A stretch of DNA of 64,000 nt. It comes from Tyzzerella sp. Lineage in GTDB: Bacteria; Bacillota; Clostridia; Lachnospirales; Anaerotignaceae. Position numbers and translations under genes: made by a program. Where the stretch lies: positions 380,204-444,203 of the forward strand of contig DXZA01000067.1 of NCBI GenBank assembly GCA_019415525.1, given 5' to 3'. How positions within the stretch are numbered: the first letter of the stretch is position 1; each line of letters begins with the position of its first letter. Shown in pieces: positions 1 through 6,565 of this stretch. The notes beneath the pieces were generated by a model. It worked only from the letters and a program-made list of their open reading frames with translations, was not told the origin of the DNA and did no database searches.

Positions 1-2
1 GT

Positions 3-830
3 AAAATGCAATCTATGTTTCTTCAAGATGCAAATACAATGGTTCTTCAAAGCGATAGACTTGCCGACATAATTTCTTATGCAAAAGAAAAAATTCCTGA
101 AATACAGAGAATAACTTCTTATGGTCGTGCTGATAGTCTTTCTCGTATATCTGATAAATCATATAAATTATTAAAATCTGCTGGATTATCAAGAATACAT
201 TCCGGTTTTGAAACAGGTTCTGATAAAGTTCTTAAAATACTTAATAAAGGCACAACTCAAAATCAACAAATAGAAAGTGGTATTAAAATTAAAGAAGCCC
301 AAATTGAACTTTCAATGTACTTTATGCCTGGTGCCGGTGGTATAAATCTTTCAAAAGAAAATGCTCTTGAAACAGCCAAAGTTATAAATGCTACAAATCC
401 TGATTTTGTTCGTCTTCGTACATTCGTTGTAAAAAAAGATTCTCCTATGTATGAACTTGTTTTAAATGGTGATTTTAAAGAATGTACTGATATTGAAAAA
501 GTTGAAGAAATTAAACTTTTAATAGAAAATATAAACGGTTGCAATGGTTATATAGCAAGTGACCATATTATAAATTTACTTGATAGAGTAAATGGTCATC
601 TTGATAAAGATATTCCTAAAATATTAAATTATATAAATGAATTTTTAAGTCTTCCAAGATATAATCAAAGACAATATCAAATGGCTAGACGTATGGGATT
701 TAATGGTGATTTTACAGAGCTTTCAAAACTTGATTTTAAAAGCATGAATACAGTTAATATGTATTGCAAAACTTTAAGCGAAGAAAATTTTGAAGAACTT
801 TTAATAAAGTATCTTAATCTTTATATATAA
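3..830 (+). CDS. Radical SAM protein, C-terminal part (cut by window edge)
   Basis: The frame is open to the first base, so the start and the CxxxCxxC cluster motif expected in the N-terminal part lie outside the window. The visible 274 residues keep a radical SAM barrel signature: a strand ending RIHSGFETGSD, then KVLKILNKGTT, as in Elp3/MiaB-like radical SAM enzymes, where this part of the barrel binds S-adenosylmethionine. The C-terminal third is helical with no recognised domain. It is followed after 17 bases by a metal-dependent hydrolase gene, probably cotranscribed. The substrate cannot be told from this part. The superfamily call is fairly safe; no precise family is claimed. Confidence 0.75.
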   Translation, partial: KMQSMFLQDANTMVLQSDRLADIISYAKEKIPEIQRITSYGRADSLSRISDKSYKLLKSAGLSRIHSGFETGSDKVLKILNKGTTQNQQIESGIKIKEAQIELSMYFMPGAGGINLSKENALETAKVINATNPDFVRLRTFVVKKDSPMYELVLNGDFKECTDIEKVEEIKLLIENINGCNGYIASDHIINLLDRVNGHLDKDIPKILNYINEFLSLPRYNQRQYQMARRMGFNGDFTELSKLDFKSMNTVNMYCKTLSEENFEELLIKYLNLYI

Positions 831-847
831 TATAGGAGTGTGAACAT

Positions 848-1546
848 ATGATTAATTTAACATATATACATCATAGCGGTTTTGTTGCTGAAACAGAAAA
901 TAATGTTTTTATATTTGATTATTATACAGAAGGTGGCAAAATATCACCTTTAAATACAGAAAAATATAACGGTAAAAATATATTTTTCTTTGTTTCTCAT
1001 TCTCATGGTGACCATTTTGATAAGCGTATATTTAAATATAGAAATCAAAATGTAAAATTTATTTTATCTGATGATATAGATAAAGAATATTCTGATGATG
1101 ATGTTATTTTTGTAAAGCCACATTGTACTTATGAAATTGAAAATATAAAAATAGAAACTCTTTTATCTAATGATATGGGTGTTGCTTTCGTTGTAGAGGC
1201 TGATGGAAAAACTATATATCATAGTGGTGATTTAAACTGGTGGCATTGGAATGGAGAACCTGACGATTGGAATAAATCAATGGGAGATATATATAAATCT
1301 GAAGTTGAACTTTTAAAAAATAAAAATATAGATGTTGCTTTTGTTCCTGTTGACCCAAGACTTGAAGAAAACTATATACTTGCTATTGATTATATTATGA
1401 AAAATATAAATATCAAAAAAGTACTTCCTATGCATTTCTGGGGAGATTTTAATATATATGAAAAAATATGTAATAATGAAAAATCTAAAGAATATAGAGA
1501 TAAAATTATTAAAATAAGTCATACAAATGAAACATTTTGCATTTAA
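848..1546 (+). CDS. MBL-fold metal-dependent hydrolase (UlaG/YtnP-like)
   Basis: The 232-residue protein has the metallo-beta-lactamase fold signature HSHGDHFD near residues 50-57, which binds the two metal ions. A second metal-ligand segment reads HSGDLNWWHW (about 120-130) and a final histidine lies in LPMHFWGDF near 195-203. It is cytosolic, with no signal peptide. The good ribosome site (taggagtg) is 8 bases before the ATG. It sits between a radical SAM gene and a HAD phosphatase, all in one direction and closely spaced. Substrate unknown; relatives include lactonases and phosphodiesterases. Confidence 0.8.
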   Translation: MINLTYIHHSGFVAETENNVFIFDYYTEGGKISPLNTEKYNGKNIFFFVSHSHGDHFDKRIFKYRNQNVKFILSDDIDKEYSDDDVIFVKPHCTYEIENIKIETLLSNDMGVAFVVEADGKTIYHSGDLNWWHWNGEPDDWNKSMGDIYKSEVELLKNKNIDVAFVPVDPRLEENYILAIDYIMKNINIKKVLPMHFWGDFNIYEKICNNEKSKEYRDKIIKISHTNETFCI

Positions 1547-1566
1547 AGAAAGAAGGATATATAAAA

Positions 1567-2391
1567 ATGATAAAACTTATTGCATCAGATATGGACGGTA
1601 CTCTTTTAAATAAAGATGGTACAATACATGAAAGAAATATATCTGCTATAAAAAAGGCTATTGAAAAAGGTATTATTTTTGTACCTGCGACAGGAAGGGC
1701 AAATAATACTATTCCTTCTCAAATATTTGAACATTTTACTGTAAGATATAATTTATCTTCAAATGGTGCTGCTGTTTATGATAGACATAAAAATAAATTT
1801 ATATATAAAAATTGCATGGATAAAGAAACTGTATTAAAACTTATTGAATATATCTCATCATATGATGTTATTATAGAAGTTTATATAAATGGTAATGGGT
1901 ATTTTAATAAAAAACTTATTGATAATTTTGAAGAATATAATATAAATCCTTCATTTATAAAAATATACAAAAATATTAAAATACCTGTTGAAAATCTTTT
2001 TGATATTGTTGAGAAAAATCCAAATGATGTTGAAAAAATAAATATACCTTGGATTAAACCAGAAGTTCGTAAAGTACTTTTAGAAAATCTAAAAAAAGAC
2101 TGGGGAAATAAAATTTATATAACATCATCATTAAGTACTAATATAGAAATATGCAGTAAAACAGCAAATAAAGGTGATGGTCTTTATAATCTTTGTGAAT
2201 TACTTAATATAAAGCCAGAAGAAGTTATTGTTTTTGGAGATAATTTTAACGACCTTGAAATGCTTCAATTTGCTGGTATATCTGTTGTTATGGAAAATGG
2301 CGAGGAAGAACTTAAAAATATTGCTGACTTTGTTACATTATCAAATAATGAAGGTGGAGTTGGTCATGCAATAGAAAAATATTGTCTTTAA
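1567..2391 (+). CDS. Cof-type HAD-IIB sugar-phosphate phosphatase
   Basis: This is a haloacid dehalogenase-like phosphatase of the Cof/YbiV type, which removes phosphate from small metabolites in the cytosol. Motif I, ASDMDGTLL, starts at residue 6 and holds the nucleophile Asp and the acid/base Asp. Motif IV, VIFGDNFNDLEML, near the C-terminus supplies the Mg ligands; the intervening cap is IIB-like. An upstream in-frame ATG at 1537 overlaps the previous gene. The start at 1567 is chosen because aagaagg lies at the right distance before it and the HAD motif then begins normally. A strong terminator follows. The substrate is not predictable. Confidence 0.88.
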   Translation: MIKLIASDMDGTLLNKDGTIHERNISAIKKAIEKGIIFVPATGRANNTIPSQIFEHFTVRYNLSSNGAAVYDRHKNKFIYKNCMDKETVLKLIEYISSYDVIIEVYINGNGYFNKKLIDNFEEYNINPSFIKIYKNIKIPVENLFDIVEKNPNDVEKINIPWIKPEVRKVLLENLKKDWGNKIYITSSLSTNIEICSKTANKGDGLYNLCELLNIKPEEVIVFGDNFNDLEMLQFAGISVVMENGEEELKNIADFVTLSNNEGGVGHAIEKYCL

Positions 2392-2392
2392 T

Positions 2393-2426
2393 AAAAACCC
2401 TGTAAGCTTTGCTTACAGGGTTTTTA
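2393..2426 (+). terminator. Rho-independent terminator after the HAD gene
   Basis: The arms ccctgtaag and cttacaggg form a perfect hairpin, extended by A-T pairs, with a run of five T after it. It ends the first three-gene unit and marks the chromosomal side of the integrated element. Confidence 0.9.
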
Positions 2427-2439
2427 AATTTTAAAATAA

Positions 2440-2504
2440 ACAAAAAAATAACTCGTAAATATAAATTTACGAGCTTTGCAGTAACGGAGAAGGAGGGATT
2501 TGAA
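2440..2504. repeat. attL: copy of the tRNA-Ser 3' end and terminator
   Basis: Bases 2464-2504 are identical to 10848-10888, which lie in the tRNA-Ser gene and its downstream terminator arm; 2440-2459 also match 10823-10842. The hairpin loops between the two blocks differ (4 versus 5 bases). This pattern is expected if recombination took place within the 41-base block. Here the tRNA copy is only a 3' remnant. Confidence 0.9.
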
Positions 2505-2631
2505 TTATACATATCCCTTTTTCTATCATTTTAGAGCATTTTATTATTTATTAAAGCACCTTTTAAAGCCTTGATTTTACTTGCTTTTTTTATTACATCT
2601 TATTTCTTATACTTATATTTTATTATTTTGT

Positions 2632-2673
2632 TTGGGGTATTTATTGGGGTCAGTTGGGGTCAAATTGGGGTCA
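2632..2673. repeat. Arm-type integrase binding sites, left end (4 x TTGGGGT)
   Basis: Four copies of TTGGGGT occur at 2632, 2644, 2654 and 2665; the last three read TTGGGGTCA, spaced 10-11 bases, so on one face of the helix. The same pair with the same spacing recurs at the right end (10788-10808). The integrase has an AP2-like N-terminal domain that in Tn916-type integrases binds such arm sites. Confidence 0.75.
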
Positions 2674-2686
2674 AATAATTCTGTGG

Positions 2687-2926
2687 TTACACTAAACCCA
2701 ACTCACTTTTTAATTCATCAGATGTTATAAATTCAGAACAATCAGCATTATTTTTAATGTCTTCAAGTAATTCTAAATCTATTTTGTCCGGTTCTTCTTC
2801 CTCCAAAGTACTCCAATCAATTATGGGTGATAACTGATACTTTGATATTATATATCTAAATAATATTTCAGCGTCCTTTTCTGGCATTACCTCTAAAAGA
2901 GTAATTATTTTTTCTTTAACAGACAT
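2687..2926 (-). CDS. Antitoxin of a RelE/ParE-type pair
   Basis: This 79-residue acidic protein is encoded 15 bases after the RelE-like toxin in the same direction. It has a helical N-terminal part (residues 1-30, EKIITLLEVMPEKDAEILFRYI) and an acidic, probably flexible C-terminal half, the layout of type II antitoxins whose tail wraps the toxin. I do not recognise a specific antitoxin family; the call rests on partner, size and charge. The ribosome site aaaggGAGGT is strong. The toxin-first order is less common and resembles higBA-type loci. It sits between attL and the integrase, a usual cargo and stabilisation position. Confidence 0.72.
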   Translation of the reverse strand: MSVKEKIITLLEVMPEKDAEILFRYIISKYQLSPIIDWSTLEEEEPDKIDLELLEDIKNNADCSEFITSDELKSELGLV

Positions 2927-2941
2927 TATAAAAACCTCCCT

Positions 2942-3175
2942 TTAATCTTTATATACTTGTCCTCTATTACCAATTTTGATTATATATAATACATTTCCGT
3001 CTTTATCAAATATTACTCTAAAATCTCCAACCCTAAGGCGATAACCCTCTTTTCCTTTAAGTTTCTTTACATCACCGCTCGGAAGCATTTCAATAGCTGA
3101 TATAATTCTTTTAATAGTTGGTTTATCAAGTTTCTTTAAAAACTTTAGAGCCTGCTTTGAATATCTTATATCCAC
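2942..3175 (-). CDS. RelE/ParE superfamily toxin
   Basis: The 77-residue basic protein has the RelE pattern: YSKQALKFLKKLDKPTIKRII at the N-terminus, then LKGKEGYRLRVGDFRVIF and a final strand YIIKIGNRGQVYKD. The segment with YRLRVGDFRVIF is the core of RelE-type mRNA interferases that cut mRNA in the ribosome; ParE-type gyrase poisons share the fold, so the target is not certain. It is first in a two-gene operon with its antitoxin. Upstream lie a good promoter and palindromes that probably allow autorepression. A role in keeping the element in the cell line is inference. Confidence 0.88.
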   Translation of the reverse strand: MDIRYSKQALKFLKKLDKPTIKRIISAIEMLPSGDVKKLKGKEGYRLRVGDFRVIFDKDGNVLYIIKIGNRGQVYKD

Positions 3176-3188
3176 TTGTATTCACCTA

Positions 3189-3294
3189 CCTTATATAATA
3201 TACGATAGCCTTATATAATATTATTGTCAATAAAATTACTTATACTCAAAATTGAGTAAAAACATATAATTAATAACTTAAGCTCAAAATGAGC
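3189..3294 (-). promoter_or_regulatory. Promoter and candidate operators of the toxin-antitoxin operon
   Basis: Reading leftward, TTGACA (3230-3225), 17 bases and TATCGT (3207-3202) form a promoter. A 13-base direct repeat, ccttatataatat, overlaps it at 3189-3201 and 3209-3221. Further upstream are two related palindromes, ACTCAAAATTGAGT (3244-3257) and GCTCAAAATGAGC (3282-3294). Autoregulation by the toxin-antitoxin complex is usual in this class. Confidence 0.6.
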
Positions 3295-3323
3295 AAAAGT
3301 ATATATTAAATAACCACAGATAA

Positions 3324-3357
3324 TAAAAAGAGGTATTGCCAAAACGGAAACACCTCT
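3324..3357 (-). terminator. Terminator after the integrase gene
   Basis: On the minus strand an AGAGGT/ACCTCT hairpin with extra pairs is followed by TTTTT, directly after the integrase stop. It separates the integrase from the toxin-antitoxin operon. Confidence 0.75.
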
Positions 3358-3364
3358 AATAAAC

Positions 3365-4513
3365 TTATATGACCTTATTTATAAAATTATCCATTCTCTT
3401 GGAACTTTCTTTCCTCATTGTTTCGGTTGTATGACTGTATATATCAAGGGTAGTAGATACTGTTGAATGTCCCAAAGCTGTCTGTACTGTCTTTATGTCA
3501 TCGCCCTCTTGTAATGCTAATGTAGCGTAAGTGTGCCTTAAATCGTGAAACCTTGCTTGTGGTATTCCTATTTCAGAAACAATCTTTTTAAATCTTTTAT
3601 ATACTGTTACAATAGCTAAATACCTTCCAGTTGTATTAGTAAATACAAGGTTTAGAGGGTTATCCCACATATGACCTAATTTAAGGCGGTTTTCTTTTTG
3701 TCTTATTTGTTCTTCTTTGAGTATGCTCATGACATACTGTGCAGGAGTTAATACTCTTACTTTACTTGTTTTGGTTTCAGCAAGATAATATTTGCCACCT
3801 TTTATTTTTTCTTTCTGTAATTGCTTATTTACTGTTATTGTACCTCTGTCAAAGTCTACACAATCCCAAGTTAATCCAAGTATTTCGCCCTCTCTCATTC
3901 CTGTAAATAATGCTGTAATATAGAGGTTCTTAAGTTCTTCTGTATCAAGTCTTTTTATAAATCTGCTTATATTATCAGCATTTAAAGGCTTAATTTCCTT
4001 TTTTTCAATTCTTGGAATATCACATACCGAAGCAGGATTTGTTGTAATATAACCTATTTTTATAGCTTTGTCTAAAGCCTTATGAAGAACACCATGTATA
4101 TTCTTAATAGTTTTTGGTGATTTATCAGTTATAAGACTATTATAAAATGCTTGTATCTGTGGAGCTTTAAGAGCTTGTAATTTTATACTGCCTATTGCAG
4201 GCTTAATATGCACTCTTACAACTACCTCATATGATTTAAAAGTTAAAGGCTTTACTGATACTTGTACATACTCTTTAAGCCATAATTCAAGCCAATCCCC
4301 AACAGTTATTGTTTTCGGTGCTATATAAGTATTATCATCAATAGATTTTGCAATACTTGTTAATTTTTCTCTTACCTCTTTTTGAGTAAGTCCATATACA
4401 CTTCTTCTTATAGGTTTACCAGTTTTAGGGTCATACCCACAGGAACAACGCCCCTCCCAGCGTCCGTCTTTCCTTTGTCTTATTGAACCCTCTCCACTTG
4501 CTCTTTTTCCCAT
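3365..4513 (-). CDS. int: Tyrosine recombinase integrase (Tn916/phage type)
   Basis: This 382-residue integrase catalyses integration and excision at the att repeats. Three domains are visible. An AP2-like arm-binding domain covers about residues 8-55 (GEGSIRQRKDGRWEGR and YGLTQKEVREKL). A SAM-like core-binding domain covers about 68-165. The catalytic domain runs from about 175 and has R207 (FTGMREGE), H323 and R326 (HDLRH), H349 (LGHS) and the nucleophile Y359 (DIYSH). All key residues are present and the length is typical, so it is probably active. It points toward attL, with arm sites between it and attL. The 650-base spacer upstream carries the palindrome family. Confidence 0.96.
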   Translation of the reverse strand: MGKRASGEGSIRQRKDGRWEGRCSCGYDPKTGKPIRRSVYGLTQKEVREKLTSIAKSIDDNTYIAPKTITVGDWLELWLKEYVQVSVKPLTFKSYEVVVRVHIKPAIGSIKLQALKAPQIQAFYNSLITDKSPKTIKNIHGVLHKALDKAIKIGYITTNPASVCDIPRIEKKEIKPLNADNISRFIKRLDTEELKNLYITALFTGMREGEILGLTWDCVDFDRGTITVNKQLQKEKIKGGKYYLAETKTSKVRVLTPAQYVMSILKEEQIRQKENRLKLGHMWDNPLNLVFTNTTGRYLAIVTVYKRFKKIVSEIGIPQARFHDLRHTYATLALQEGDDIKTVQTALGHSTVSTTLDIYSHTTETMRKESSKRMDNFINKVI

Positions 4514-4617
4514 AGTTAAAAGCCTCCCTTATTTAATTCTATGTTCTTAATAAACTGTATTAATATAAACTCAATAACATTTTGTTATCAAGTTAATTCA
4601 CATAATATACATCTAAA

Positions 4618-5103
4618 GTACCAAAACGGTACTGAGTTAACTTATATAAATAAAACTGCTATTGTAAATAAAATAGCAATATAAAAGACTTTTAACTTAG
4701 AGATGATGCCTTATTTTAGGGAGTCATCAATATTAATGCACTAATAGAGTAGCGAATTGCTACGGTATTATATCAAAGGTTGCATTATATGGTTTTAGAG
4801 GTAGCCTTAATTTAGGGCAACCCTTAAAGGTAGTAGCAGGTCACGACACCCTTAAAAGTTTTAATAAATCACATAAAGTGAATAGAAATAATGTTTATAC
4901 TGTTTCATCAGCACCAACTATATATAAAATTATAACAATTTGTGATAAAGAATAACTTTGACTAACTGCCTAAGTTAAATTTAGGGAGTAGCAAATCACG
5001 ACCCCCTATAAATTTATATAAAAACAATATTATTTATTCTGTGGGTATATTTATGCTACATAGAACCATTACCCTAATCCAGGGGGTAACAAATCGTTAC
5101 CCC
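4618..5103. repeat. Family of short palindromes, left cluster (5 copies)
   Basis: The gene-free stretch 4514-5163 contains GTACC-AAAAC-GGTAC (4618-4632), GTAGC-GAATT-GCTAC (4749-4763), GTAGC-AGGTC-ACGAC (4833-4847), GTAGC-AAATC-ACGAC (4988-5002) and GTAAC-AAATC-GTTAC (5086-5100, extended to 8-base arms with GGG/CCC). Arms are 5 bases with 5-base centres. The variable fourth arm base changes together with its partner in the perfect copies, so pairing or symmetry is kept. Related copies lie at 9739-10030. Function unknown. Confidence 0.7.
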
Positions 5104-5163
5104 ATATGAAATATATAAAAATATGTTTATTTACTTTTATTTTGTTCTAACTTCCACAAGGTA

Positions 5164-5658
5164 TTATATATCCTCTAGTACACCATTTTCTATTCTACTC
5201 ATTAAGGCAAGCCTTTTTTCCTCGTATCTTTCCCAAAATTCAAAACGTATTTTTACTTCGGAAGCTATATTTTTACTTATACGCATAAAAACTTGATATG
5301 GTATTTTTTCAGAAAAATCATCTTTTTTTACTTCTACATAAGAATAAACTTTATCATTTTTTTTATATTTTAAAATATCACTTACAGTATATCCTAAAGC
5401 ATTTAAGTATTTTATAAATATTCTTACATCATATGGAAATTTCATTTCACCATTTTCATAATCTTCATAGAGTAATAATGCACTTTCTATGCTTAATGCT
5501 CTGGCTATTTTTTCTATAATTTCAAGAGAGGGATTTGATTGCTCTCCAGTCTCCAATTTACAAATAGTGCTATAACCAACACCACTTTTATCTGATAATT
5601 GTCTCTGTGTTAATTTTTTCTCTTTTCTATATTTTTTAATATTATCTTTTATTGGCAC
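5164..5658 (-). CDS. CI-like XRE-family repressor of the element
   Basis: The protein has an N-terminal Cro/CI helix-turn-helix (about residues 5-60: NIKKYRKEKKLTQRQLSDKSGVGYSTICKLETGEQSNPSLEIIEKIARAL) and a C-terminal region of about 100 residues without a recognised peptidase or sensor motif. It is divergent from the rightward element operon, the position of the master repressor (Stl/CI) in satellites and prophages. The frame also has an ATG at 5673, but gaggtgg lies inside that extension, 6 bases before a GTG at 5658. I therefore prefer the GTG start, giving about 164 residues. What relieves repression is unknown; there is no LexA-like cleavage motif. Confidence 0.85.
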   Translation of the reverse strand: MPIKDNIKKYRKEKKLTQRQLSDKSGVGYSTICKLETGEQSNPSLEIIEKIARALSIESALLLYEDYENGEMKFPYDVRIFIKYLNALGYTVSDILKYKKNDKVYSYVEVKKDDFSEKIPYQVFMRISKNIASEVKIRFEFWERYEEKRLALMSRIENGVLEDI

Positions 5659-5690
5659 AACTGACCACCTCATTATTATTTTTTATACTA

Positions 5691-5826
5691 TCAATTATAC
5701 CAAAAATGATATTTTCTATCTACTATTGATATTATATCATTGACTTTTACCATTTTCAAGGTTATACTACATAAGAAATCAATATTATATTAATATATTA
5801 GTGTCTTTTATATCCTTATAAGGATA
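5691..5826. promoter_or_regulatory. Divergent switch region with operators and promoters
   Basis: Leftward: an extended -10 (TGGTATAAT, 5702-5694 on the minus strand) serves the repressor. Rightward: TTGACT (5741-5746), 16 bases, TATACT (5763-5768). A perfect palindrome TGATATTATATCA (5728-5740) abuts the rightward -35, and a half-match ATGATAT lies at 5707-5713. A 16-base perfect palindrome, tatccttataaggata (5811-5826), lies downstream of the rightward start. These are probable binding sites of the two HTH proteins on either side. Confidence 0.65.
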
Positions 5827-5853
5827 GTTTTATCAAAAGGAGGTCAAAATCAA

Positions 5854-6057
5854 ATGAAAAATACTTCTCTAAAAATAGCACGCATTAAAAAGAATTTTAC
5901 TCAAAAAGAATTAGCAAGAACAATCAATGTAAGTACAAAATATATTTCTGTACTTGAATGTAGTAATAACTTACCAAGTATGCCTATAATGATTAAATTA
6001 TCCAAAACACTTGGCGAGCCTATAGGAGTATTGTTTCCTCAAATTTCAGAGCTTTAA
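5854..6057 (+). CDS. Cro-like XRE-family HTH protein
   Basis: The 67-residue protein is almost entirely one Cro/CI helix-turn-helix: SLKIARIKKNFTQKELARTINVSTKYISVLE followed by the third and fourth helices (PSMPIMIKLSKTLGEPI). It is the first gene of the rightward operon and faces the CI-like gene, so an antirepressor-like or Cro-like role is likely. The ribosome site aaaggaggtc is very strong. It has no extra domain. Confidence 0.85.
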   Translation: MKNTSLKIARIKKNFTQKELARTINVSTKYISVLECSNNLPSMPIMIKLSKTLGEPIGVLFPQISEL

Positions 6058-6101
6058 AAGCTATATATAAACTATTTAAAAGTAGAGGGGGTGATTTAAA
6101 A

Positions 6102-6278
6102 ATGTCTGAAAAAGATATGGATTTTGACTTTATGTATTATCAAATGGAAACTGTGGATTTTATAAGAAAACTTGACTACACAAACCCACAGGATAATGAC
6201 TTTATGAAAAAACTTTACACATTAGTCAAAACTTATATGAACCGTAAAAAAGTAAGTAAAAGGAGTGTATCAAAATGA
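6102..6278 (+). CDS. Small element protein, 58 residues, unknown
   Basis: A short gene begins at ATG 6102 after agagggggtg. It encodes 58 residues, starting MSEKDMDFDFMYYQMETVDF and ending in a basic tail (NRKKVSKRSVSK). Its TGA overlaps the ATG of the next gene (ATGA), which indicates translational coupling. The N-terminal half is acidic and aromatic, the C-terminal half helical and basic. I do not recognise the family. The strong ribosome site, coupling and operon position argue that it is real. Confidence 0.65.
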   Translation: MSEKDMDFDFMYYQMETVDFIRKLDYTNPQDNDFMKKLYTLVKTYMNRKKVSKRSVSK

Positions 6279-6481
6279 CAAATATTGAAAGTGATAAATT
6301 AACTTTAACAGTAAAGGAAATGTCAAAAATTTTGGGTATTGGTGCAAATAAGGCTTATCAACTTACAAAGATTGAGGATTTTCCTACTATACGTTTAGGT
6401 ACAAAAATACTTATTCCTGTAAAAGGTCTTAATGAATGGATAGAGAACCAATCAAAACAAAAGAGAGAATTTTTTATTTAA
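6275..6481 (+). CDS. Excisionase-like HTH protein (HTH_17/AlpA-like)
   Basis: The 68-residue protein has the MerR-like winged helix of the excisionase family: LTVKEMSKILGIGANKAYQLTKIEDFPTIRLGTKILIPVKGLNEWIE. Members bend DNA at att sites to favour excision or activate promoters (AlpA in P4). It is coupled to the preceding gene by an ATGA overlap and has aaaaggag upstream. Its place before the primase gene is typical of satellites. Whether it works with the integrase at attL/attR or as an activator cannot be told. Confidence 0.82.
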   Translation: MTNIESDKLTLTVKEMSKILGIGANKAYQLTKIEDFPTIRLGTKILIPVKGLNEWIENQSKQKREFFI

Positions 6482-6498
6482 AAGTAAATTAAGTAAAA

Positions 6499-6534
6499 AA
6501 AAGGAGTTTTTCTGTTTTTTAGGAAAAACCTTTT
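6499..6534 (+). other. Hairpin in the leader of the primase gene
   Basis: The arms aaaaggagtttttc and ggaaaaaccttttt-like bases (6499-6534) form a long imperfect hairpin between the excisionase-like and primase genes. No T run follows, so it is more likely an RNA processing or translation-control structure than a terminator. It contains an apparent ribosome site (aaggag) that would be masked. Confidence 0.45.
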
Positions 6535-6565
6535 AATGGCACAATACAAGGAGGTGAAAATCATA

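Noticed and set aside
2632..2673. TTGGGGTCA repeats as a CRISPR array
   Set aside because: Units are 9 bases with 1-2 base gaps and no spacers; the pattern recurs at the other element end, which fits integrase arm sites.
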